From Nitrospirota bacterium (GTDB lineage Bacteria; Nitrospirota; Leptospirillia; Leptospirillales; Leptospirillaceae), in assembly GCA_021828525.1 (NCBI GenBank), contig JAJZGM010000001.1:1-43336 (forward strand): a stretch of DNA of 43,336 nucleotides, in the 5' to 3' direction. The notes under the pieces are model-generated. The model ran no database searches. It was not told the origin of the DNA and saw nothing but the letters and a program-made list of their open reading frames with translations. This document shows positions 32,692 to 40,968 of the stretch, one piece after another. The position numbers and the translations under genes were made by a program. Position 1 is the first letter of the stretch. Every line of letters starts with the position of its first letter.

Positions 32692-34611
32692 ATGGGGGTT
32701 TTGGAGGCGACAGACCGCAGAAAGGATTTTTCCCGGTCCCCGGGGAGTTTCGCCGGTCCCCGGGATCTGGGTCCTCTGGGAGCCCATCCGTCAGAGACGG
32801 GAACACTCTTCCGGGTCTGGGCCCCGAAAGCCCCCTCCCTCCATCTCGTCCGGGAGGGAGGGGGACCCCGGAGCGGGATTCCGATGGACCAGGAGGCGGA
32901 CGGGTATTACCGCCTCTTTCTGGAGGGGGCCCTTTCCGGAACGACCTACCGCTATCTGATCGACAGCAGAACCCTTCGCCCCGATCCCGCCTCCCGCCTC
33001 CAGCGGGAAGGCGTCCATGGCCCCTCGACGGTCTGGGGGGCCCCGGAAGCCTTGCCCGTCGCCTTTTCCGGCCATGCCCTTCCGGATCTGGTCTTCTACG
33101 AGCTCCATGTGGGAACCTTCTCTCCCACCTCCGATTTCGACGGGATTCTTCCCCACCTCGACCATCTCGTCCGTACCGGCATCACGGCCCTCGAACTCAT
33201 GCCGGTGGCCCAGTTTCCAGGAAGGCGGAACTGGGGCTACGACGGCGTCTTCCCCTTCGCCGTCCAGTGGTCCTACGGGGGACCGGACGCTCTCTTGCGT
33301 CTCGTCCGGGAATGCCACCTCCGGGGCCTCTCGGTCTTTCTCGACGTGGTCTACAACCATCTGGGTCCCGAAGGGAACTATCTCAGGGATTTCGGTCCCT
33401 ATTTTTCCACGACGACCCGGACCCCCTGGGGGGACGCCCTGAACTTCGACGGTCCGGACAGCGACCATGTCCGCCACTTCTTCCTGGAACATCTCCGGAC
33501 CTTGACACTCCTCTTCGATCTGGACGGATTCCGGCTCGACGCGATCCACGCCATCCGCGACCAGTCTCCCCATCCCTTCCTGGCCGACCTCTCTCATCTG
33601 GCCAAAAATATTGCCTCCCGGAGGGGCCGCCCTCTCCATCTCGTCGCGGAATCGAACGCGAACGACCGCCGGACCGTCCTGCCCGTCCGGGAGGGCGGCC
33701 TGGGTTTCGATTCCCAGTGGAGCGACGACTTCCACCACGCCCTGCACGTCTTCTTTACCGGAGAACGAACCGGCTACTATCGGGATTTTTCGGGAAAGGA
33801 TGACCTGGCAGAGGCCCTGTCGAAGGGATTTGTCTACCGGGGACAATACGCTCCCTCCTTCCGTTGCCGCCGGGGCTCGGACTCTCTCGATCTGCCTGGG
33901 CAATCCTTCGTCTTCTTCGCCCAGAACCATGACCAGACGGGAAACCGGATGCAGGGAGAAAGGCTGGCCTCCCTCCTTCCCCCGGAGGCCCTTCCGGCGA
34001 TTGCCGCCCTGGTCCTCCTGTCGCCAGGCCTTCCGCTCCTCTTCATGGGAGAAGAGTACGGAGAGACCAATCCCTTTCTCTATTTCACCGACCACGGGGA
34101 TCCCGACCTCATCCAGGCCGTCCGGAAAGGGCGCAGGGATGAATTTGCCGCCTTTTCCTGGTCGGGGGAGGTGCCCGATCCTCAGGATCCCCTGACCTTC
34201 GAGCGTTCGCGGCTTTCTCTTACGGCTCCCGGAAGCCTTCTCTCAAAATTTCAGGAGGATCTTCTCCGCTTTACCGCCCGGCTTGCCGAAATCCGAAGGA
34301 CCCGGCCCGCCCTGTCTCCTCCTGGGCGGATCGAAAGCCCCCAAAACCGTGTCTTCTCCCCAGCCTCCGGGACCCTGGCCCTCTTCCGGGGCGACTCCTC
34401 CTCCGGGATCCTCCTCCTGGCCAACCTCTCTGGGACCCCCCGCCTTTTGGGACCCTTTCTTCCCGGAGAATGGGACCCCGAATCCTCCGACCTCCTCCTG
34501 GACTCGGCCGCCTTTTTCGGAACCCCCTCCCGCCCCTTCTCCCCTTCCTCCAAGACAGAGTTCCTATTCGAGCCCTTCCGTGTCCTTGTTCTCTCCGGGA
34601 GAAATCGATGA
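32692..34611 (+). CDS. treZ: Malto-oligosyltrehalose trehalohydrolase
   Basis: GH13 enzyme (639 residues) that releases trehalose from maltooligosyl-trehalose made by TreY. An N-terminal beta domain (RVWAPKAPSLHLV) precedes the TIM barrel. Region I is FLDVVYNHLGPEGNYL, region II DGFRLDAIHAI with nucleophile Asp283, region III VAESNAND with acid/base Glu320, and region IV FFAQNHDQTGNR with Asp414. All three catalytic residues are intact. YELHVGTFSPTSDFDGI and NWGYDGVFPFAVQ are TreZ/GlgB-group features, and MGEEYGETNPFLYFTDH is specific to TreZ. It is the first gene of the operon and overlaps treY by four bases. Product would be the compatible solute trehalose. Confidence 0.95.
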   Translation: MGVLEATDRRKDFSRSPGSFAGPRDLGPLGAHPSETGTLFRVWAPKAPSLHLVREGGGPRSGIPMDQEADGYYRLFLEGALSGTTYRYLIDSRTLRPDPASRLQREGVHGPSTVWGAPEALPVAFSGHALPDLVFYELHVGTFSPTSDFDGILPHLDHLVRTGITALELMPVAQFPGRRNWGYDGVFPFAVQWSYGGPDALLRLVRECHLRGLSVFLDVVYNHLGPEGNYLRDFGPYFSTTTRTPWGDALNFDGPDSDHVRHFFLEHLRTLTLLFDLDGFRLDAIHAIRDQSPHPFLADLSHLAKNIASRRGRPLHLVAESNANDRRTVLPVREGGLGFDSQWSDDFHHALHVFFTGERTGYYRDFSGKDDLAEALSKGFVYRGQYAPSFRCRRGSDSLDLPGQSFVFFAQNHDQTGNRMQGERLASLLPPEALPAIAALVLLSPGLPLLFMGEEYGETNPFLYFTDHGDPDLIQAVRKGRRDEFAAFSWSGEVPDPQDPLTFERSRLSLTAPGSLLSKFQEDLLRFTARLAEIRRTRPALSPPGRIESPQNRVFSPASGTLALFRGDSSSGILLLANLSGTPRLLGPFLPGEWDPESSDLLLDSAAFFGTPSRPFSPSSKTEFLFEPFRVLVLSGRNR

Positions 34612-37502
34612 AGCCCTACACAAGCGGAGGGACCGGCCGGCTCCCCGTCACGACCTACCGGCTGGGCTTTCACCGGGGCTTCAGGCTCACGGCGGCCACG
34701 CGTCTTCTCCCCTATTTCCAGAGGCTTGGCATCACCACCCTCTATGCCTCTCCCCTCTTTGCCGCCCGCTCCGGAAGTACTCACGGATACGACCTGATCG
34801 ATCCCACCCGCCAAAATCCTGAAATCGGGACCCCCCAGGACATGGAGCGCCTCTCCCGGGGGCTTTCGGCCCGGGGGATGGGGATGATCCTGGACATCGT
34901 CCCCAATCACATGGCGGCGCACTTCGAAAATCCCTGGTGGCGTGATCTTCTCGAGAACGGAGAAGCCTCCGCCTTCTCCATGTTCTTTGACGTGGACTGG
35001 AATCCTCCCCAGGAGGCGCTGGCCCACCGTATCAGCCTTCCCGTCCTGGGAGACTCCTACCGGAAAGTGCTGGAGAACCAGGAACTCGAACTGGTCTTTA
35101 CCAAAAACGGCTTCGCCGTCCGCTACTACGAGACCCTCTTCCCTGTCGATCCGGCCACCCTGCCCCCCGTTTTGGGAAAGATCCGGGATCTTCTCCGTTC
35201 CCAGGCCCAGAAAGAAGACGAAGAGGCACGACAAACCCTCGACCTGTTGCTCGCACGGACAGAGTCCCTGCCCGAGCGGCGGGCCGATCCCCTGGCCCGC
35301 CGCCAGAGGTCCCGGGCCCGCAGGACCATCCAGCGTCTGCTCAAATCGCTCCATCGGGACAGTCCCTCTTTCCGGGAGGCCCTGGAAAAGGTTCTGGGCG
35401 AATACCGGGGAATCCGGGGCATTCCCTCCTCCTTCGACCGGATGGACGGCCTGCTTTCCTCCCAGGTCTACTGGCTCTCCCACTGGAAAACGGTCACGAG
35501 AACCCTGAACTACCGGCGTTTTTTCGACGTGGCGGACCTGGCGGGGGTCCGGATGGAAGATGACCGGGTCTTCGAGGCCTTCCACCGCCTTGTCCGGGAG
35601 TGGGCCGGGAAAGGCTGGATCGACGGAGTCCGGGTGGACCATGTCGACGGCCTCCGGGATCCCGCCGACTACCTTCACCGGCTCTCCCGGCTTCTCCACG
35701 AGGAACGTCCGGACCACCCCCCGTTGATCTGGATCGAGAAGATCCTGGGCAGGGACGAAGTCCTGCCTGACTGGCCGGTCATGGGAACGACCGGGTACGA
35801 ATTCGCAGCCCGGGTCCTGGATCTCTTCACCGACCCGGGGGGAGCCCGACTCCTGAAGAAATGGTACGAAACGCGTCTCTCGCCGGACCTGAGCTTTGAG
35901 GACATTTCCTACCAGCAAAAAAAGGCCGTGGCCGAGACGCTGATGGGAGGAGAGCTCAGGCGGCTGACACTCCTTCTCGAATGGATCGCCATGGAGGAGC
36001 GCGACGTCAGGGAAACGGGATTCCGCGAGCTCCAGACCGGTCTGGTCGAGGTCACGGCCTGCCTGGACGTCTACCGGACCTATATCCGGGAAGACAGCGT
36101 TCCGGATGAGGCGAAAATGCGTCTCGCGAAGGCGCTCGATCGGGCCAGGCACCACCATCCCATCCGGAGGCAGGGACTCTTCCGCTTCTTTGAACGGGTT
36201 CTGACCCAGGGGCTTCCTGCAGGCGCCAGCCCCGAAAAGAAGCAACGCTGGACAAACTTTGTCCTCAAGTGGCAGCAGTTTTCCGGAGCCGTCATGGCCA
36301 AGGGCGTCGAGGATACGGCCCTCTACCTCTACGCCCCCCTTCTCTCCGCCAACGAGGTGGGAAACGATCCCGGCCTTCCCCCGACAGCTCCGGAGGACTT
36401 CCACCGGTTCAACCGGAAACGCCTCGAAGACAACCCCCTTTCCCTCTCCGCAACCTCGACCCACGATACGAAACGGAGCGCCGACACGAGGGCCCGGATC
36501 GCCGCCCTCTCCCTTCATGGCGAAGAATGGATCGCCCGGGTCGAACGATGGCGGCTCTTGAACCGGAGGCTCCGCCATCCCCACAGGGGGGGTCCGGAGC
36601 TCCCCGATCCTTCGCTTGAACATTTCCTCTACCAGACCCTGATCGGCGCGTGGCCCCTGGAACCCCGGGACGAGAGCTTCGATCGCCGCATCGACGCCTA
36701 TCTTGTCAAGGCACTCCGGGAATCCAAGCAGAACACCAACTGGATCACCCCCGATCCCGCCTACGAGGAGGCGGTCTGCCATTTTGCCCGGGAGATCCTC
36801 CGGACCGACCGGAAGAGCCCCTTCCTGGAAGACTTTCTCTCATTCCAGCAGAAAATCGCCCGGGAAGGAGCCCGGATCTCCCTGTCCGCGCTCGTCCTGA
36901 AGGCCACCTCTCCGGGGATCTTCGACCTCTACCGGGGAGAGGAACTCTGGGATCTCTCCCTGGTCGACCCGGACAACAGACGGCCCGTGGACTATTCCCT
37001 TCGCGCCCGTCTTCTGGAATCCGTCATAGAACAATGGTTGAGGAGGCCGGCCGGGGCCTTCCGGGACTTCCTCTTGCACTGGACCGATGGCCGGATCAAA
37101 CTTTTTCTCACCTGGATCCTTCTCTCCGTCCGCAAAAATCATCCGGACCTCTTCCTCTCAGGAGAATACCGTCCTCTCTCCCCCGGATGGGAGCAGGATC
37201 ATGGTATGCTGGGGTTTGTCCGGAGTCTTCCGGACCGTGACCTTCTGGTGGTTGTGGCCCTGTCCGGCAGAAACCGGCTGGAGGAGGGATCCGGGATCAC
37301 CGGCCGGGAGGATCCCTCCGGGGAGATCCCCCTGCCGGAGGGAGGGTCCGTCCCCTGGGTTCATCTCTTTTCGGGAGAGACCCTTCATCCGTCGATCTCC
37401 GACCGTGGTCCCGCCCTTCCCCTTGCCCGGGCCATGGGAAGACTCCCCTTCACCGTCCTTTACCGGGGTCCGGACCCGGTTTTGCCCAAGGAGCGCCCCT
37501 GA
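34608..37502 (+). CDS. treY: Maltooligosyl-trehalose synthase
   Basis: GH13 enzyme (964 residues) that turns the reducing-end alpha-1,4 bond of maltodextrin or glycogen chains into an alpha,alpha-1,1 bond. It starts TTYRLGFHRGFRLTAATRLL, a TreY hallmark. Region I is ILDIVPNHMAAH, region II GWIDGVRVDHVDGLRDP with nucleophile Asp344, region III WIEKILG with Glu377, and region IV TSTHDTKRSAD with Asp620. TYRIQLHRDF-like N-terminal sequence and KGVEDTALYLYAPLLSANEV in the last third also fit. The frame is open upstream, but ATG 34608 overlaps the treZ stop (ATGA) and begins the conserved N-terminus. Length is longer than the usual 700-850, mainly from a long middle helical domain (about residues 170-310). 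Confidence 0.95.
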   Translation: MKPYTSGGTGRLPVTTYRLGFHRGFRLTAATRLLPYFQRLGITTLYASPLFAARSGSTHGYDLIDPTRQNPEIGTPQDMERLSRGLSARGMGMILDIVPNHMAAHFENPWWRDLLENGEASAFSMFFDVDWNPPQEALAHRISLPVLGDSYRKVLENQELELVFTKNGFAVRYYETLFPVDPATLPPVLGKIRDLLRSQAQKEDEEARQTLDLLLARTESLPERRADPLARRQRSRARRTIQRLLKSLHRDSPSFREALEKVLGEYRGIRGIPSSFDRMDGLLSSQVYWLSHWKTVTRTLNYRRFFDVADLAGVRMEDDRVFEAFHRLVREWAGKGWIDGVRVDHVDGLRDPADYLHRLSRLLHEERPDHPPLIWIEKILGRDEVLPDWPVMGTTGYEFAARVLDLFTDPGGARLLKKWYETRLSPDLSFEDISYQQKKAVAETLMGGELRRLTLLLEWIAMEERDVRETGFRELQTGLVEVTACLDVYRTYIREDSVPDEAKMRLAKALDRARHHHPIRRQGLFRFFERVLTQGLPAGASPEKKQRWTNFVLKWQQFSGAVMAKGVEDTALYLYAPLLSANEVGNDPGLPPTAPEDFHRFNRKRLEDNPLSLSATSTHDTKRSADTRARIAALSLHGEEWIARVERWRLLNRRLRHPHRGGPELPDPSLEHFLYQTLIGAWPLEPRDESFDRRIDAYLVKALRESKQNTNWITPDPAYEEAVCHFAREILRTDRKSPFLEDFLSFQQKIAREGARISLSALVLKATSPGIFDLYRGEELWDLSLVDPDNRRPVDYSLRARLLESVIEQWLRRPAGAFRDFLLHWTDGRIKLFLTWILLSVRKNHPDLFLSGEYRPLSPGWEQDHGMLGFVRSLPDRDLLVVVALSGRNRLEEGSGITGREDPSGEIPLPEGGSVPWVHLFSGETLHPSISDRGPALPLARAMGRLPFTVLYRGPDPVLPKERP

Positions 37503-39169
37503 TGGACGATACCAGACCCTGGATCTTCCGCGGAATCCTCTATGAGATCTATATCCGGAGCTTCTACGACAAATCCGGGGATGGGGTGGGAGATTTCCGG
37601 GGGATTCTCGAACGGATGGACTACCTCGCCCGCCTGGGCGTGAAGGCCCTCCTCCTCAACTGCCCCTTCCAGTCCTTTCCCGGAAAGACCCGCCACCCCC
37701 TGACCGACTGGATGCGCCCCGACCCCTCCCTGGGATCCCTCTCGGAGCTCCTGGTGATCATCGAGGCGGCCCACGGAAAAGGTCTCCGGGTCCTGGCCTC
37801 CCTTCCGATCAATGCCACCAGCAACTGCAACACCTGGTTTCTTGAATCCCGGAACCGGAGTTCCCGCTATCTCCGGAAAAGCTTTTTCTGGTCGGACCGT
37901 CTGAAGCTCCCCACCTCCCCCGACCAGGAGACACCGGAGATCTCGAACTGGGCCAAGGATGAGGAAACCGGGCAGTACTACTGGTACCAGGACCACAAGG
38001 ACGAACCGGCGATCAACTACGGAGATCCCGAAATCCTGGAGGAGATCCGGCGCGTCTTCGAACACTGGTTCACGCTGGGGATCGACGGCTTCCGTCTGGC
38101 GGGATCGGGCCGCCTCCACCGTCTGGGAAAGAACGGGATCGAACTGGTCACCGATCCCTTCCGCCAGATCCAGGGCATCCTCCTTCCACTCAAAAACTCC
38201 TACCCGGACCGGGTCTTCCTTTTCGAAACGGGCCAGCCTCCCAAGGGAGCCTTCGGCCAGGATTCCCGTCTCTTTTACCACTTCAACGGATTCTTCCCTT
38301 CGGTGATCCGGTCGGTCAGGGACGAAAACAAGGAACCTCTCGATCAGGCCATCGCCTCGGGGGAACGGGAGGCCCACAGCCGGAAGGACCTCCCGGTCCG
38401 CTGGACCCTCGACCTCAGAGAGCGCTCCGAGGAGACCTTCGAGAAGTTCCTCGAGGAGGACGGAGGGGATACGGTCTTTCCCCTGGAGGCGGAAGGCTCA
38501 AAGGACCGGCCGGTCCTGGCCCGCGTCGCCCGGATCATGGAGAACGGCCGAAGACGCATCCAGCTTGCGGCCAGTCTCTTCTTCACCTTTCCGGGCATTC
38601 CCGTTCTCTATTACGGCGATGAAATCGGGATGGGGGACCATCCCCATCTTTCGGGGCGCAACCCCGTCCGGACGCCCATGCAGTGGTCCTCCGACCGGAA
38701 CGCCGGATTTTCGTCCGCCGATCCCGAGGAGCTCTACAACCCCGTCATCGACGATCCCCTTTACAGCTACACCATGGTCAACGTCGAGAGCCAGGAACGC
38801 TTCGTCGATTCCCATCTCTGGAACGTCCGCCGGATGATCGAGGTCAGAAACCGCCAGCCGGCCCTCTGGAGCCAGGGGCAGTTCGGTCTGGTCGAAACCA
38901 CCCACCCCGCCCTCTTCGCCTTCTACCGGCAGTCGGGAGACGAGACCTGTCTCCTGGTCCACAACCTCTCCAAGACCTCCGTCTGCGGTGAGCTCAAACT
39001 CGGAAAATTCGCCTCCCTCGTTCCCCGGGAACTCTTCGGAGGAGCCATGTTCCCCCGCATCCCCCGCCATCCCTATCTCATCACCATGACCCCCTACTCC
39101 TTCATCTGGTTCGAGCTTCTTCCCGGAACCACCCGGGCCCGGAAGAAAAAGGCGGAGGTGACCCCATGA
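37502..39169 (+). CDS. TreS-like GH13 protein lacking catalytic residues (probable pseudoenzyme)
   Basis: Protein of 555 residues that aligns with trehalose synthase from end to end but has lost its active site. Where TreS has GVDGLRCDAV, this has GIDGFRLAGSGRL: the nucleophile Asp is Ala200. The region I His is Ala105 (LPINATSN). The region IV Asn-His-Asp-Glu is replaced by sequence near residues 303-309 (LDLRERS), with no His-Asp pair. The GYDIRDY substrate loop is missing. Only Glu242 (FLFETGQ) remains. The structural core is kept, including SGDGVGDFRGI and residues 369-403, which closely match the downstream treS. Reading frame, ribosome-binding and operon position are intact, so it is not a decaying pseudogene. 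It may be a structural or regulatory partner of TreS, or a sugar-binding protein. Function unknown. Confidence 0.85.
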   Translation: MDDTRPWIFRGILYEIYIRSFYDKSGDGVGDFRGILERMDYLARLGVKALLLNCPFQSFPGKTRHPLTDWMRPDPSLGSLSELLVIIEAAHGKGLRVLASLPINATSNCNTWFLESRNRSSRYLRKSFFWSDRLKLPTSPDQETPEISNWAKDEETGQYYWYQDHKDEPAINYGDPEILEEIRRVFEHWFTLGIDGFRLAGSGRLHRLGKNGIELVTDPFRQIQGILLPLKNSYPDRVFLFETGQPPKGAFGQDSRLFYHFNGFFPSVIRSVRDENKEPLDQAIASGEREAHSRKDLPVRWTLDLRERSEETFEKFLEEDGGDTVFPLEAEGSKDRPVLARVARIMENGRRRIQLAASLFFTFPGIPVLYYGDEIGMGDHPHLSGRNPVRTPMQWSSDRNAGFSSADPEELYNPVIDDPLYSYTMVNVESQERFVDSHLWNVRRMIEVRNRQPALWSQGQFGLVETTHPALFAFYRQSGDETCLLVHNLSKTSVCGELKLGKFASLVPRELFGGAMFPRIPRHPYLITMTPYSFIWFELLPGTTRARKKKAEVTP

Positions 39170-40968
39170 CGGAACTCGGCGGGGCCACCGACTGGTACAA
39201 GGACGTCATCATCTATGAAATTCCCGTCAAGTCCTTTTTCGACTCCGACTGCGACGGGATCGGGGACTTCGTGGGCCTTTCCGGAAGGCTCGATTATCTG
39301 AAGGGGCTGGGCGTAACGGCCCTGTGGCTCCTTCCCTTCACCGACTCGCCCCTTAAAGACGACGGCTACGACATCCGGGACTACTACAACCTCTATCCCC
39401 CCTACGGAGCGATGGAGGAATTCCAGCAGTTCCTCTCCCTGGCCCACGACCGGGGAATCCGCATCATCACCGAACTGGTGCTGAACCACACCTCCAATAC
39501 CCATCCCTGGTTCGTCTCCGCCTCGGCCTCCCGCTCCTCCCCCTTCCGGGACTACTATGTCTGGAACGACTCCCCCGACCGCTACAAGGGGACCCGGATC
39601 ATCTTCAGCGACACGGAGAAATCGAACTGGACCTGGGAACCCCGCACCCGCCAGTATTACTGGCACCGCTTCTTCCACCACCAGCCCGACCTGAACTTCG
39701 ACAACCCGAAGGTCCAGGAGGAGCTCCTCAATGTGGTCAAGTTCTGGTTTTCCTTAGGCGTGGACGGCCTCCGGTGTGACGCCGTCCCCTATCTCTTCGA
39801 GCGGGAAGGGACGAACTGCGAAAATCTCCCGGAGACCCATGCCTTCATGAAGCGTCTCCGGAGCGAGGTCGACCGGGAGTTTCCCGGGCGCATGCTCCTG
39901 GCCGAGGCCAACCAGTGGCCCCAGGATGTGCTTCCCTACTTCGGAAAGGGCGACGAGTTCCACATGGCTTACCACTTCCCCCTCATGCCCCGGCTCTTCA
40001 TCGCCATCGCCCGGGGCGACCGGACGCCCATCATCGACATTCTCGAACAGACTCCGGACATTCCGGAGGGGTGCCAGTGGGCGATCTTCCTGAGAAACCA
40101 CGACGAGCTGACGCTCGAGATGGTCTCCGACCAGGAACGGGACTACCTGTGGTCCACCTATGCCCAGGATCCCCGGATGCGTCTGAACATCGGAATCCGA
40201 AGGCGGCTTGCCCCCCTCATGCAGAACGACCGCCGGAAGATCGACCTGATGCACAGTCTTCTCCTGACCCTTCCCGGAACACCCATCCTCTATTACGGGG
40301 ACGAAATCGGGATGGGGGACAACATCCATCTGGGAGACCGGAACGGCGTCCGGACTCCGATGCAGTGGTCGTCCGACCGAAACGGGGGATTTTCCCGGGC
40401 CAACCCCTCTGACCTCTACGCCCCGCTCATCCAGAACCCCATCTACGGCTTCCAGGTCGTCAACGTGGAGAACCAGGCGCGCTATCCCACCAGCCCCCTC
40501 AACACCCTCCGGCAGATGCTGGCCGTCCGCCAGGAGGCCCGCCTCTTCGGGCGGGGGCGCATGACTCTCCTTCCCACGAAAAACCGGAGCATCCTGGCCT
40601 ATCTCCGGGAGATGGGGGAGGATGTGGTCCTGGTGATCAACAACCTCTCCGACCGGACCGAGTCGGTCACAGTCGACTTGAAACGTTTTAAAAACCATGT
40701 CCCCGTGGAGCTTTTCGACAAGAACCCCTTTCCTCCGATCCGGAGTTCCCGTTTCCACTTCACCGTGAGCCCGTTCGGATTTTTTTGGCTCAAGCTTCTG
40801 TCTCCCACCCACCCGGCCTCTGCCCCGGGCCTCCATCCTTCCCGTCGTCTCGGGGACCCCTCCGGCATGGGAAGCGTCCCGGCAAGACCCACCCGCCGAA
40901 ACAAAGCGCCTCTCCGGGCCACTCCCTCCCCGGGTCCCTCCTCCGAAGGCGGAGGGACTCCACCATGA
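39166..40968 (+). CDS. treS: Trehalose synthase (maltose alpha-D-glucosyltransferase)
   Basis: GH13 enzyme (600 residues) that interconverts maltose and trehalose. Region I is ITELVLNHTSNTHPWF, region II GVDGLRCDAVPYLFEREGTN with nucleophile Asp205, region III RMLLAEANQWP with acid/base Glu247, and region IV FLRNHDELTLEMV with Asp313. CENLPETHAF and ERDYLWSTYAQDPRMRLNIG are TreS-specific. There is no fused maltokinase. The last 55 residues (from about 545) are rich in Pro, Ser, Arg and Gly and look disordered. The gene overlaps the pseudoenzyme stop by four bases and the glgX start by four bases. Residues 375-410 closely match the pseudoenzyme. Confidence 0.96.
   Translation: MTELGGATDWYKDVIIYEIPVKSFFDSDCDGIGDFVGLSGRLDYLKGLGVTALWLLPFTDSPLKDDGYDIRDYYNLYPPYGAMEEFQQFLSLAHDRGIRIITELVLNHTSNTHPWFVSASASRSSPFRDYYVWNDSPDRYKGTRIIFSDTEKSNWTWEPRTRQYYWHRFFHHQPDLNFDNPKVQEELLNVVKFWFSLGVDGLRCDAVPYLFEREGTNCENLPETHAFMKRLRSEVDREFPGRMLLAEANQWPQDVLPYFGKGDEFHMAYHFPLMPRLFIAIARGDRTPIIDILEQTPDIPEGCQWAIFLRNHDELTLEMVSDQERDYLWSTYAQDPRMRLNIGIRRRLAPLMQNDRRKIDLMHSLLLTLPGTPILYYGDEIGMGDNIHLGDRNGVRTPMQWSSDRNGGFSRANPSDLYAPLIQNPIYGFQVVNVENQARYPTSPLNTLRQMLAVRQEARLFGRGRMTLLPTKNRSILAYLREMGEDVVLVINNLSDRTESVTVDLKRFKNHVPVELFDKNPFPPIRSSRFHFTVSPFGFFWLKLLSPTHPASAPGLHPSRRLGDPSGMGSVPARPTRRNKAPLRATPSPGPSSEGGGTPP

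Noticed and set aside
34251..36782. Long open frame on the minus strand (843 codons) opposite treY.
   Set aside because: It is antisense to treY with its clear GH13 motifs, has no domain signature and low-complexity composition. It is a by-product of GC-rich codon use.
37502..39169. Calling the TreS-like gene a decaying pseudogene.
   Set aside because: There is no frameshift, stop or truncation; the start and stop overlap its neighbours and the core is conserved. A maintained pseudoenzyme fits better.
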